DNA from: Bacteroidales bacterium
GTDB lineage: Bacteria; Bacteroidota; Bacteroidia; Bacteroidales; Marinilabiliaceae
Assembly (NCBI GenBank): GCA_024401355.1
Contig: JAKSLF010000010.1
Location: 24,548-88,547 of the forward strand
Direction of reading: 5' to 3'
Length of the DNA stretch: 64,000 bases
The position numbers were made by a program, and so were the translations under genes. The notes under the pieces are model-generated. The model was not told where the DNA came from. It made no database searches and saw nothing but the letters and a program-made list of their open reading frames with translations. Of the stretch, positions 1 through 8,524 are shown in pieces; positions within the stretch are counted from its first letter, which is position 1; each line of letters begins with the position of its first letter.

Positions 1-936
1 GGAGGTACTGTCCGCATCTCCGGATACGACCCTTTTGCTAAAAACGAAGAATGGAATGCAACAGCTTCCAATGGCGACAAATATACTGGTGCCGAGGTCA
101 CTTCCGAAGGTTTCCAGATTTTCGGACTTAACCCTTACCAGTACTACTCTGCTGGCTATGCTTGCTACATGACTGGCAACGACTGGATGCAGGATTCATG
201 GGACGTTTGGGACAACAGCATGGATCTCGCTGGTATTACTAATAAAGGTATTGTCGGTTTCAAATATTTCGGCTTCGGCGGACTCGCCAAGGACACAAAG
301 GGCGTCAAGGCTTTCGAAGGCGCTAAGAAGGGCAACCAGACTAAGATCAACCTCTGGATCACTCCAACCCACAAGGAAGCTTTCAAGATTCACGTCATGC
401 TCGATGCTCCTTTCAGCAACGCCACACACAATGGCAAGGAAATCGCAGTAATCGAGGTACCAGCCAACTCAGCTCCTGTTCCTGTCAAACTATCTGCCGA
501 TGTTGCTTCAGCTGTCGAAGGGCTCAAAGGCAAGCATGCTATCTACCTCGTTGCCGAAGGACCTGAGATTGAAAAGCCAAAACAAAATCCATGGGGACCA
601 CGCACACCACAACGTCCTAAAGGACTTTTCGACATGCATGGCATTGCGTTTAGTTCTGCAACGATAGAGGTAGAACGTCCTGTCGCACCATCAATCACAG
701 TCAACGTCAACGGCACGAATCTCATCATTCCTCAAACACCTATTCGTTCTACAAGTCTAAACGGACTCTGCGACCAGGCAACATATCAACTTCATTGCCC
801 TAAATATAAAGAATACAATATTAAGGTCGATGTCAATTTGCCTGATGCACAAATAGAAGTTTCACCTATAATCGAAGGACGTGCCACTATAAAGATTACT
901 TATAAAGGTAAAACCAAGACTTTCCTTCTTAACTAA
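1..936 (+). CDS. C-terminal part of a secreted glycoside hydrolase-type protein (GH43/CBM6-like), 5' end outside window
   Basis: The reading frame is open from base 1, so the protein enters from outside the window and only its last 311 residues are seen. The part up to about residue 205 reads like the C-terminal carbohydrate-binding beta-sandwich (CBM6-like) found after GH43 catalytic domains in Bacteroidetes: a segment near GIVGFKYFGFGG, then paired beta strands ending in LKGKHAIYLVAEG. A second small beta-rich domain of about 75 residues, beginning near PSITVNVNG, closes the protein. No T9SS sorting domain is visible at the C-terminus. The catalytic domain is not in the window, so substrate and family are inferred from the ancillary domain only; xylan or arabinoxylan would fit the GH10-esterase and GH127 genes at 13.5-18.5 kb. 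It could also belong to another hydrolase family carrying a CBM6. Confidence 0.6.
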   Translation, partial: GGTVRISGYDPFAKNEEWNATASNGDKYTGAEVTSEGFQIFGLNPYQYYSAGYACYMTGNDWMQDSWDVWDNSMDLAGITNKGIVGFKYFGFGGLAKDTKGVKAFEGAKKGNQTKINLWITPTHKEAFKIHVMLDAPFSNATHNGKEIAVIEVPANSAPVPVKLSADVASAVEGLKGKHAIYLVAEGPEIEKPKQNPWGPRTPQRPKGLFDMHGIAFSSATIEVERPVAPSITVNVNGTNLIIPQTPIRSTSLNGLCDQATYQLHCPKYKEYNIKVDVNLPDAQIEVSPIIEGRATIKITYKGKTKTFLLN

Positions 937-964
937 TCATTTTTTTCTCTATTTATATTTATGC

Positions 965-1000
965 AGAAGGCTGCCCCACTTTTGGAGCAGCCTTCTACTT
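965..1000 (+). terminator. Hairpin terminator after the partial hydrolase gene
   Basis: AGAAGGCTGC (965-974) pairs perfectly with GCAGCCTTCT (987-996) around a 12-base loop. It lies between the ends of two convergent genes (936 and 1039) and could serve both. The T tract is weak on the plus side. Confidence 0.6.
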
Positions 1001-1038
1001 CGCTAAACTATAACAACACTCAGCAATAACTGAATTAA

Positions 1039-2433
1039 TTATTCTTTTTCTTCATCCTTCAACACAGTCTGTGTCTCCTCATCATAGTACTCTGCCAATT
1101 CTCTCAATCGACCATAATGCTCATCGTGCTGTGAACGGTCCAGGCCCAAAGCCTCTGACTTCTCCGAAACACGCATTGGTATCATTTTGTTCGTCAACCA
1201 GTACAATCCGTATGTCACTCCAAATGTATAGACAAAGACTATCACTACTGCTATTATGTGGTTCATAAGGAAATGCATGTGAGTAAAGTCCTCTGGCAAG
1301 TTTCCTTCTGCATATTCATATTTATATAGGAACACACCTGTCAATATTGTACCTACTATACCACCAACACCATGCGTTGGGAACACATCCAAAGCATCGT
1401 CTACAGATGTATGGTTCTTCCAGTGGCAAGCAAAGTTCGATATTACAGTTGTGATGAATGCTATCGCAATCGACTCTCCAACCGAAACCCATCCTGCCGA
1501 TGGAGTAATGGCAACAAGTCCAAGCACACCGCCTACCGCAGCACCCATACCAGAAGGCTTACGTCCAGCAAGACAGTCAACCAATATCCAAACCATCATG
1601 GCTGTTGCTGCCGCTGTATTTGTATTCAAGAATGCCTTTACTGCCATTCCGTCTGCATGCAACGACGAACCAGCATTGAAACCAAACCAACCGAGCCAAA
1701 GAAGCGATGCTCCAAGTATCACGTATGGAACGTTGCCTGGCTCCGACTTCTTCTCTTTTCTGCGTCCAAGGAATATTGCTCCCACCAAGGCTGCAACACC
1801 CGACGATGCATGAACTACTATACCACCAGCAAAGTCCTTGACATGCATCTGAGCAAAAAGTCCTTCTGGATGCCATGTACAATGCGCCAACGGACAATAC
1901 ACAAAGATACAGAACAACACCATAAATACCGTATATGCCGAAAATCTTACTCGCTCAGCAAAAGAACCCGTAATCAACGATGGTGTAATTATGGCAAATT
2001 TCATCTGGAACAAAGCATAAAGAGCCAAAGGTATTGTCAAGCCCAACGATGTAGACAAATAATCTGTTGCCTGACCACCAACTCCTTTAAACAAGAAGTA
2101 TGTCGACGGATCACCAATGATACCCAAGCCGCCAAGGTCTTCACCAAATGACAACGAAAAACCGACAACCACCCATATCACAGATATGATACCCATGGCT
2201 ATTATCGACTGAAGTATTGTCGAGATGATATTTTTCTTCCTTACCATACCTCCATAGAAGAATGACAGACCAGGTGTCATCATCAATACAAAGATGGTAG
2301 CTGTTATCATCCATGCTACATCTGCTATTTCTATATTCTCGGACAATGTCCATTCAGCATCTTCCGGCAGGGTCAATCCCAACACCGCAAACAGGGCCAT
2401 AAAGGCCATCATAATAATCCAACGTTTTTTCAT
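1039..2433 (-). CDS. amtB: Ammonium transporter AmtB
   Basis: Inner-membrane channel of the Amt/Mep/Rh family that takes up ammonium. With the start chosen here the protein has 464 residues. It shows the family hallmarks: the pore twin histidines in VVHASSG (His-208) and FPTHGVGG (His-354), the segment FAIITPSLITGSFAERV around the phenylalanine gate, and about eleven hydrophobic helices. The N-terminus (MKKRW followed by a hydrophobic stretch) is a likely signal peptide. The frame also allows a start 33 bases upstream at 2466, but the 2433 ATG is preceded by an A-rich ribosome-binding region and gives a normal signal peptide. No GlnB/GlnK gene lies beside it, although the two are often linked, so any PII partner must be encoded elsewhere. 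It is divergent from uvrA and has its own promoter. Confidence 0.95.
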   Translation of the reverse strand: MKKRWIIMMAFMALFAVLGLTLPEDAEWTLSENIEIADVAWMITATIFVLMMTPGLSFFYGGMVRKKNIISTILQSIIAMGIISVIWVVVGFSLSFGEDLGGLGIIGDPSTYFLFKGVGGQATDYLSTSLGLTIPLALYALFQMKFAIITPSLITGSFAERVRFSAYTVFMVLFCIFVYCPLAHCTWHPEGLFAQMHVKDFAGGIVVHASSGVAALVGAIFLGRRKEKKSEPGNVPYVILGASLLWLGWFGFNAGSSLHADGMAVKAFLNTNTAAATAMMVWILVDCLAGRKPSGMGAAVGGVLGLVAITPSAGWVSVGESIAIAFITTVISNFACHWKNHTSVDDALDVFPTHGVGGIVGTILTGVFLYKYEYAEGNLPEDFTHMHFLMNHIIAVVIVFVYTFGVTYGLYWLTNKMIPMRVSEKSEALGLDRSQHDEHYGRLRELAEYYDEETQTVLKDEEKE

Positions 2434-2497
2434 TGTTCTTTTTTGATTTTTAGTAGCAAAATCCATTTGCCACGATTAAACTATTACTAAAACGATG

Positions 2498-2505
2498 CAA
2501 ATATA
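2498..2505 (-). promoter_or_regulatory. Predicted -7 element of the amtB promoter
   Basis: On the minus strand the sequence reads TATATTTG, a full match to the Bacteroidetes -7 consensus TAnnTTTG, about 65 bases before the chosen amtB start. A TTTG lies upstream but at shorter spacing than usual. Confidence 0.55.
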
Positions 2506-2604
2506 CTACAACTTTTATTCAAAACAATACTTTTACTTATAATTCGCAATAAAACACCCTTAAAAATTGCAAAATCATATCCAACAACTGACTTTTCCAT
2601 TCAT

Positions 2605-2637
2605 TTTGTCACTTTTCGTTTTTTATTCCTATCTTTG
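2605..2637 (+). promoter_or_regulatory. Predicted uvrA promoter (TTTG-N21-TATCTTTG)
   Basis: TTTG at 2605-2608 and TATCTTTG at 2630-2637 fit both boxes of the Bacteroidetes housekeeping promoter with normal spacing. Transcription should begin near 2644, only some 15 bases before the ATG at 2660. This decides the uvrA start: an upstream ATG at 2567 lies ahead of the promoter. Confidence 0.75.
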
Positions 2638-2659
2638 CACAATAAACTCTGACAATGTC

Positions 2660-5476
2660 ATGACCAACAACGATAAGACTAAGGAAATAGAGATCAAAAA
2701 CGCACGCGTCAACAACCTCAAAGGCATTGACGTCAAGATTCCACGCAACAAATTTGTCGTCATCACCGGAGTCAGCGGTTCCGGCAAGTCCTCTCTCGCC
2801 TTCGACACTCTCTACGCCGAAGGACAAAGACGATATGTCGAAAGTCTCAATTCCTACGCCAGACAATTCCTTGGCCGTAACAATAAACCAGAGGTAGACT
2901 ATATTAAAGGTATTCCACCTGCAATCGCCATCGAACAGAAGGTCAACACTCGCAACCCTCGTTCTACAGTCGGAACTTCCACCGAGGTCTACGATTATAT
3001 CAAATTGCTCTTCGCACGCATCGGACACACTTTTTCTCCTATATCAGGAGAAGAAGGCAAACGAGATTCCGTCACCGATGTAGTCGACTATATCACAGCA
3101 CTACCCGAAGGCACCAAGGTTGCAATCCTCTGCAAGGTGATTACCGACGTCCGTTCCATGGAGAATAAGCTCACAGCTCTAATGCAACAGGGTTTTTCAC
3201 GCATCGAGGTCAATGGTGACTTCAAGCGCATCGACGAGGACACAATAAAAACAACAAGTGACTCTGACGCGGTCAATTTGGTCATCGACAGACTCTCTGC
3301 CAACAAGGACGCCGACACTATCACTCGACTTGCCGATTCGGTAACAACAGCTTTCTTCGAGGGACAAAGCGCTTGTATTATTAAGGTATACCATTCCGAC
3401 GGTTCAATTTCCGAAAAACGCTTCTCCGACCGTTACGAAGCCGACGGAATGGTTTTCGAAGAGCCTACAGAGCAGCTTTTCACCTTCAACAGTCCCGTTG
3501 GTGCATGTCCTACATGTGAGGGATTTGGCAAGATTATCGGCATCGACGAGGATCTCGTAATACCAGACAAGTCAAAAAGTGTCATGGAGGATTGTGTAGC
3601 ATGCTGGACTGGGTCCAAACTTTCCGACTGGAAACGTGATTTCATGTTCGCTGTAAGTAGACTTAACTTTCCCGTCCATCGTCCTTATCGCGACTTAACC
3701 GAAAAGGAAAAACAGCTTCTGTGGAAAGGCGGACGCGGAATATACGGCATCGACGCCTTTTTTGAGTCGGCCAAAGAACAACAATATAAGATACAGTATC
3801 GCGTAATCCTCTCCCGCTACCGAGGCAAGACAGTTTGCCCCGAATGCAACGGAACACGACTAAGAAAGGAAGCTACATATATTAAGGTAGCAGGAATGAG
3901 TATAACCGACCTTGTCAACATGCCTATCGGCAAACTCAAGACTTGGGCCGACTCCATCACACTCAACCAGCACGAAGCTAAGGTTGCCGAACGCCTCTTG
4001 GCAGAAATCAGGAGCCGACTCAGCATTCTTTGCGAAGTTGGACTCGACTACCTGACACTCAACCGACTTTCATCAACCCTCTCCGGAGGCGAAAGCCAGC
4101 GTATCAATATTGCCACTTCACTTGGCAGCAGCCTTGTTGGCTCTCTATATATTCTCGACGAACCTAGCATCGGTCTCCACTCTCGCGACACAGTCAAACT
4201 CATCAAAGTATTACGCCGACTTCGCGACATTGGCAATACAGTTGTTGTTGTCGAACACGACGAGGACATCATTCGAGCTTCCGACGAGATCATAGACATC
4301 GGACCTGAAGCCGGACGATTAGGTGGTGAAGTCGTCTTCCAAGGTGATTTCAGAAAATTGCGCGACGACGCAAACACACTCACAACAAAATACCTCAACG
4401 GAACATTAAAGATAGAGGTACCCAAGTCTCGCCGTTCATGGAACCGTAAGATTGTTGTCAACAACGCCACTCAAAACAACCTCAAGGGCGTAACAGCGAA
4501 CATTCCACTCAATGTTATGACTGTAGTCACAGGAGTCAGCGGCTCAGGCAAGTCCACCCTAGTCTCGCAGGTTCTCTACCCTGCTCTATGCAAGGTAATG
4601 GGCATTTCCAATGGCGAGAAGACAGGTACATGCGACGGCATTTCAGGTGACATAAAGTCACTTTCTGATGTTGAATATATCGACCAGAATCCTATCGGCA
4701 AAAGCACTCGCTCAAACCCTGCAACATATTTAAAGGCATACGACGAGATACGCAAACTCATGGCTGCACAGCAACTATCAAAACAATGCGGATACACTAC
4801 AGCTCACTTCTCATTCAACACTCAGGGTGGACGATGTGAAGCTTGCCAAGGTGAAGGAATCATCAAGATCGAGATGCAGTTCATGGCCGACATTTCAATC
4901 GAATGCGAAAGTTGCCACGGGAAACGCTTCAAGGACGACATCCTCGAGGTCAAATACCGCGGATGCAACATATCCGACATTCTCGACATGACCATCAACC
5001 AGGCTATCGAGTTCTTCGGCGAACACGAAGAAGGCAAATCCATCGGAGCAACCGAGAAACGTATCATCGCACGCCTGAAGCCACTCCAGGATGTAGGTCT
5101 TGGCTACATCAAACTCGGACAACCTTCTAGCACCCTCTCCGGAGGCGAAAGCCAACGTGTAAAGCTCGCCGCATTTCTAGCCGAAGAACAGGCATCGCCA
5201 ACGCTTTTCATCTTCGACGAACCAACTACCGGACTGCATTTCCACGACATCAACAAGCTCCTGAAGGCGTTCTACTCGCTTATCGAGAAAGGACACAGCC
5301 TCCTCATAATCGAGCACAATATGGATGTAATCAAGTGCGCCGACTGGATAATAGACATGGGACCAGACGGAGGCGAGGCCGGAGGTCAAATTGTCGCAGA
5401 AGGCACACCCGAAACCGTTGCCTCAATTCCCGAATCTTTCACAGGACAGCACCTCAAAGAGTTTCTCAACCTATAA
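2660..5476 (+). CDS. uvrA: Excinuclease ABC subunit A (UvrA)
   Basis: Damage-recognition ATPase of nucleotide excision repair, loading UvrB on DNA; cytoplasmic, 938 residues, the usual length. Two ABC modules are seen: Walker A GVSGSGKSS near residues 37-45 and again GVSGSGKST in the second half, and two signatures LSGGESQRI and LSGGESQRV. The C-terminal zinc module is intact (CEAC about twenty residues before CESC). In the first zinc module only the second pair is kept (CPTCEGFG); where E. coli UvrA has the first CxxC this protein has ADGM. It carries CVACW and CPEC further on, a pattern I associate with the second UvrA paralogue of Bacteroidetes. The region between the first Walker A and the zinc module is full length, so a UvrB-binding domain seems present. 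cysE follows after 19 bases and is probably co-transcribed. Confidence 0.93.
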   Translation: MTNNDKTKEIEIKNARVNNLKGIDVKIPRNKFVVITGVSGSGKSSLAFDTLYAEGQRRYVESLNSYARQFLGRNNKPEVDYIKGIPPAIAIEQKVNTRNPRSTVGTSTEVYDYIKLLFARIGHTFSPISGEEGKRDSVTDVVDYITALPEGTKVAILCKVITDVRSMENKLTALMQQGFSRIEVNGDFKRIDEDTIKTTSDSDAVNLVIDRLSANKDADTITRLADSVTTAFFEGQSACIIKVYHSDGSISEKRFSDRYEADGMVFEEPTEQLFTFNSPVGACPTCEGFGKIIGIDEDLVIPDKSKSVMEDCVACWTGSKLSDWKRDFMFAVSRLNFPVHRPYRDLTEKEKQLLWKGGRGIYGIDAFFESAKEQQYKIQYRVILSRYRGKTVCPECNGTRLRKEATYIKVAGMSITDLVNMPIGKLKTWADSITLNQHEAKVAERLLAEIRSRLSILCEVGLDYLTLNRLSSTLSGGESQRINIATSLGSSLVGSLYILDEPSIGLHSRDTVKLIKVLRRLRDIGNTVVVVEHDEDIIRASDEIIDIGPEAGRLGGEVVFQGDFRKLRDDANTLTTKYLNGTLKIEVPKSRRSWNRKIVVNNATQNNLKGVTANIPLNVMTVVTGVSGSGKSTLVSQVLYPALCKVMGISNGEKTGTCDGISGDIKSLSDVEYIDQNPIGKSTRSNPATYLKAYDEIRKLMAAQQLSKQCGYTTAHFSFNTQGGRCEACQGEGIIKIEMQFMADISIECESCHGKRFKDDILEVKYRGCNISDILDMTINQAIEFFGEHEEGKSIGATEKRIIARLKPLQDVGLGYIKLGQPSSTLSGGESQRVKLAAFLAEEQASPTLFIFDEPTTGLHFHDINKLLKAFYSLIEKGHSLLIIEHNMDVIKCADWIIDMGPDGGEAGGQIVAEGTPETVASIPESFTGQHLKEFLNL

Positions 5477-5495
5477 TATATAATAGTCACCTGAC

Positions 5496-6392
5496 ATGAA
5501 TACAAACAGCAAATCTATCAGAACCGCCATAAGCCAAGCCATCGAACAACTGGCGAACAAGGACTCATACTCACAGATGATTCACACTCATTCTGTCAAT
5601 TGCCAGATGCCATCGACCAAGCGCCTCAGACAAGTGGTTTCACTATGCCGCGAAATTGTCTTCCCTGGCTATTTTGGCGATATAGACATAACACCAGAAA
5701 GTGTCTTATTCCACTCTGGTGTCAACATAGAGAAACTTGCAGACCTCATATCCGACGAAATATATGCCGGACTCTGTTTTACGGCCGAAGACGACCTAGA
5801 TGTCGAAACACTTAAGACCAAGGCCGAAGAGATCACAGCCAGTTTCATCAGCCAGTTGCCAGAGCTCCGCAGACTTCTTAAAGGCGACGTAGTAGCTATG
5901 TACAATGGAGATCCAGCCGCACTAAGCACAAGTGAGGTAATCTTCGCATATCCTGCTATCAAGGCGATTTCCAACTATCGCATCGCACACGCCCTACATC
6001 TCCTCAACGTACCTATAATACCACGTGTAATTAGTGAGATGGCTCATAGCGAAACTGGCATAGACATACATCCCGAGGCTTCAATCGGCGAACAATTCGC
6101 TATCGATCATGGAACTGGAGTCGTAATAGGAGCTACATGTATAATAGGTAACAATGTCAAGCTCTACCAAGGTGTCACTCTTGGAGCCAAGAGCTTCCCA
6201 CTCGACGAAGAAGGGAACCCTATCAAGGGTATACCACGACACCCAATAATCGAAGATAATGTTATCATCTACGCACAAGCCACGATTCTCGGACGTGTCA
6301 CCATTGGACACGACACAACTATAGGAGGAAATGTGTGGATTACCAAAGACGTTCCACCACACTCCGTTTATACTCAGAAAAACGAGAAATAA
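5496..6392 (+). CDS. cysE: Serine O-acetyltransferase (EpsC/CysE type)
   Basis: Acetylates serine with acetyl-CoA, the first step of cysteine synthesis, in the cytoplasm. The 298-residue protein has a helical N-terminal half and a C-terminal left-handed beta-helix of hexapeptide repeats, visible as the run from IDIHPEASIGEQFAID through VVIGATCIIGNNVKLYQG to TIGGNVWITKDVPP. The catalytic-type segment AIDHGTGVVIGA is present. The length and the long N-terminal part fit the EpsC subgroup rather than the short E. coli CysE. It follows uvrA at 19 bases with no visible promoter of its own, so it is probably read from the uvrA promoter; a perfect hairpin lies just behind the stop codon. Confidence 0.93.
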   Translation: MNTNSKSIRTAISQAIEQLANKDSYSQMIHTHSVNCQMPSTKRLRQVVSLCREIVFPGYFGDIDITPESVLFHSGVNIEKLADLISDEIYAGLCFTAEDDLDVETLKTKAEEITASFISQLPELRRLLKGDVVAMYNGDPAALSTSEVIFAYPAIKAISNYRIAHALHLLNVPIIPRVISEMAHSETGIDIHPEASIGEQFAIDHGTGVVIGATCIIGNNVKLYQGVTLGAKSFPLDEEGNPIKGIPRHPIIEDNVIIYAQATILGRVTIGHDTTIGGNVWITKDVPPHSVYTQKNEK

Positions 6393-6406
6393 AGGCGACA
6401 CTTCTA

Positions 6407-6431
6407 TATGGGTGATTTTTTATCACCCATA
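6407..6431 (+). terminator. Perfect 10-bp hairpin after cysE
   Basis: TATGGGTGAT (6407-6416) and ATCACCCATA (6422-6431) are exact reverse complements around TTTTT. No T tract follows the stem, so it may act as an mRNA 3' end stabiliser or pause site rather than a classical terminator. Confidence 0.5.
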
Positions 6432-6553
6432 AAAAGCAAACAAATGGCAGATAATTTCACCCCCATAGCATCCAACAAATGCCATCTACAGCAAAATGAA
6501 CAACTACACACAAAAAAAAACACAAAAACTAGACAAATCTCGTTAACTTTAAC

Positions 6554-6561
6554 TATATTTG
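6554..6561 (+). promoter_or_regulatory. Predicted -7 element of the siaB-siaC operon
   Basis: TATATTTG matches TAnnTTTG 32 bases before the siaB-like ATG. No clear -33 TTTG is seen at the expected distance. Confidence 0.5.
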
Positions 6562-6593
6562 CCACGTCATCATAGACTATAGCAAAAACTGAA

Positions 6594-7148
6594 ATGGAGT
6601 TTGACATAGCTAATTGGGTAAATGAGAAGAAGACAGACAATGTTCTTCTTGAGCATGTAGGCGACTTTACGTCGGATTACATCGACTCTGTTTTACCGTC
6701 AATTGAGGCTCAATTCGACGATAAAATAGCGAGCGACAACATCCGCAAGAAGGTCTTCCACATCTTCGTCGAGTGCATCCAGAACCTATTTCACCATATC
6801 GAGCCAATTAGTTGCTTGACAAGTGTGTTCGGCTCTGATCGCATCGGCGCCATCCTGCTCGTTAAAGACGAAGCCGGATACCGGATTTCTACCGGCAATT
6901 TCATCAAAAAGGAAAAAGAAAAATTCTTGCAGAACAAGATTGACCAACTCAACACTCTTAGTGCTGACGAAATCAAACGCCTTTATCGCGAAACAATCAA
7001 CAACTCAACTTTCTCGGCAAAAGGTGGTGCAGGAATCGGTATGATAGATATGGCCCGTAAAACAGGCAATAAACTTCACTACCAGTTCTATCCAGTCAAG
7101 GGGAATGCAGATATTCTTTTCTATTCCTTTGACGTCCTTATTAATTAA
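6594..7148 (+). CDS. SiaB family serine/threonine protein kinase (DUF6272)
   Basis: A 184-residue soluble protein of the SiaB type, a GHKL-fold kinase related to anti-sigma factor kinases. The ATP-site boxes can be seen: an N-box-like segment FVECIQNLFHH near residue 60-70 and a glycine-rich box GGAGIGMIDMARK near residue 145. In Pseudomonas aeruginosa SiaB phosphorylates SiaC and the phosphatase SiaA reverses it, controlling a diguanylate cyclase and aggregation. Here the next gene, 35 bases on, is the SiaC partner, so the substrate is very likely its product. No SiaA-type phosphatase or GGDEF protein is in the window, so the output in this organism is unknown. Own promoter upstream; the pair ends at a strong terminator. 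Confidence 0.85.
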   Translation: MEFDIANWVNEKKTDNVLLEHVGDFTSDYIDSVLPSIEAQFDDKIASDNIRKKVFHIFVECIQNLFHHIEPISCLTSVFGSDRIGAILLVKDEAGYRISTGNFIKKEKEKFLQNKIDQLNTLSADEIKRLYRETINNSTFSAKGGAGIGMIDMARKTGNKLHYQFYPVKGNADILFYSFDVLIN

Positions 7149-7183
7149 AATATTCTTAACAACGCATAATACACTACAACAAT

Positions 7184-7567
7184 ATGGAGAAGATCACAAT
7201 AGAAGAGAGCTCTAAAACACCTTTCATCTCAATGGATCCTGACAAGGGCCTTATCGAAATCAAGGGCCGTTCTATTCCTGAAAATTCACTCGAGTTCTAC
7301 AAGCCACTCGTTGAATGGCTTTCGGAATACAGCGACACAGAGCCTAAAACAACACAAGTAAAGATTAAACTCGAATACTTCAACACAAGTAGTTCGAAGT
7401 GTATACTTGACATCTTCAAGCGTCTCGAGGTTATGTACAGAAAAGGCTGGACTGTCGAAATCTTCTGGTACTACGACGAAGACGATGAGGACATGTACGA
7501 AAGCGGCGAAGACTACCAGTCTATCCTCACATGCCCTATCTCATTGGTTGAAAACAAGACTTTCTAA
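7184..7567 (+). CDS. SiaC family regulatory phosphoprotein (DUF1987)
   Basis: A 127-residue acidic protein of the DUF1987/SiaC family, the phosphorylatable partner of SiaB kinases. The conserved middle part KLEYFNTSSSKCILDIFKRL near residues 62-81 includes the Thr/Ser cluster where SiaC-type proteins are phosphorylated, and the C-terminal half has the acidic YYDEDDEDMYESGED run before the conserved DYQSILTCPI segment. It lies 35 bases after the kinase gene in the same operon. By analogy with Pseudomonas it should bind and switch a partner enzyme in one phosphorylation state; that partner cannot be identified here. The following LytTR regulator has its own promoter after a terminator, so a link to it is only positional. 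Confidence 0.85.
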   Translation: MEKITIEESSKTPFISMDPDKGLIEIKGRSIPENSLEFYKPLVEWLSEYSDTEPKTTQVKIKLEYFNTSSSKCILDIFKRLEVMYRKGWTVEIFWYYDEDDEDMYESGEDYQSILTCPISLVENKTF

Positions 7568-7605
7568 TTCAACCACATTTATTACCGACTTATCCAAAGC
7601 CATAT

Positions 7606-7645
7606 ATGACTACAACTAGAAATTTCTAGTTGTAGTCATTTTTAT
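7606..7645 (+). terminator. Strong intrinsic terminator of the siaB-siaC operon
   Basis: Bases 7606-7639 form a perfect 34-base palindrome, with outer arms ATGACTACAACTAG and CTAGTTGTAGTCAT; the second arm runs into a T-rich tract (ATTTTTATTTG). Confidence 0.85.
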
Positions 7646-7694
7646 TTGTACATACTTTTTCGAAAAGTTATTTTATTAATTACAAAATAATACT

Positions 7695-7702
7695 TATCTT
7701 TG
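7695..7702 (+). promoter_or_regulatory. Predicted -7 element before the LytTR regulator
   Basis: TATCTTTG matches TAnnTTTG about 52 bases before the ATG at 7755 and follows directly on the preceding terminator. The expected -33 position is T-rich without an exact TTTG. Confidence 0.55.
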
Positions 7703-7754
7703 CATCGTACTCACATAGACTTTGGTCTAACAACTCAAATAAGAGTTTACACTT

Positions 7755-8510
7755 ATGAATTGTATCATCGTTGACGACGACGTGTTTTCTACAAGGTTGA
7801 TGGCTGAACTCATCAAGAGGACTTCAGCACTCGACTTAGTCAACACATTCACAAACGCCATCGATGCCGTCGATTATATGACGATTTCAAAAGACAAGAT
7901 TGACCTCATATTTCTCGACATAGAAATGCCTGAAATGTCTGGAATAGACTTTATGAAGGCTATCGAAACACATACTACACAGATCATAATCTATTCATCT
8001 CAAGAGAAGTACGCGCTCCAATCATACGAGTACAACGTATGTGACTACCTTCTCAAGCCTGTAAACTATACAAGATTCATCAAAGCCGTCAACAAGGCCC
8101 AAATCGCCAGACAGATGTCTGAAATAGTCATACCTGAAGACTACGAGAAAGAGGACAAGACAATAGACGTCAACGATGGCGAACAGGAGATATACCTCAA
8201 GGATAATTCAATGACGACCTACAAGGTCAGATTCAATGACATCATATACGTCGAGGCTTCCGAGAACTACGTAACTGTCGTAACTACTACAAGATCAATA
8301 ATGATTCACTCTCCCTTGAAGAAGATACTTGAGAAGTTACCTGAAAAGTTTGTCATACGTGTACATAGATCCTATGCTATTGGAGTACGATTCATCAAGG
8401 ATATTATCGGTTGCGAGATCACACTACTTCTTACAGAGAAGAGAATTCCTATTGGAAAGTCATTTAGACCTTCTCTCAACGAAATCCTAAAGAACATAGT
8501 AAGAGACTAA
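7755..8510 (+). CDS. LytTR family response regulator
   Basis: A 251-residue two-component regulator. The receiver domain occupies residues 1-120, with the acidic triad Asp-7 to Asp-9 (VDDDV) and the phospho-acceptor Asp-55 in FLDIEMPEMSG. A LytTR DNA-binding domain fills residues about 145-245, recognisable from IIYVEASENYVTV and FVIRVHRSYAI. A charged linker (near EDYEKEDKTIDV) joins them. No sensor kinase lies next to it; the LytS kinase at 55-56 kb already has its own regulator, so the partner is probably elsewhere. A thioredoxin-fold gene follows at 14 bases and is likely in the same transcript. Targets cannot be read from the sequence. Confidence 0.92.
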   Translation: MNCIIVDDDVFSTRLMAELIKRTSALDLVNTFTNAIDAVDYMTISKDKIDLIFLDIEMPEMSGIDFMKAIETHTTQIIIYSSQEKYALQSYEYNVCDYLLKPVNYTRFIKAVNKAQIARQMSEIVIPEDYEKEDKTIDVNDGEQEIYLKDNSMTTYKVRFNDIIYVEASENYVTVVTTTRSIMIHSPLKKILEKLPEKFVIRVHRSYAIGVRFIKDIIGCEITLLLTEKRIPIGKSFRPSLNEILKNIVRD

Positions 8511-8524
8511 ACAAAGAATTACTC

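Noticed and set aside
1372-2151. A 259-codon plus-strand frame opposite amtB
   Set aside because: The protein is Cys/Arg/Ser-rich nonsense and overlaps a fully convincing AmtB.
2567-2659. N-terminal extension of UvrA from the first ATG
   Set aside because: The promoter lies inside it, and the extension resembles no UvrA N-terminus.
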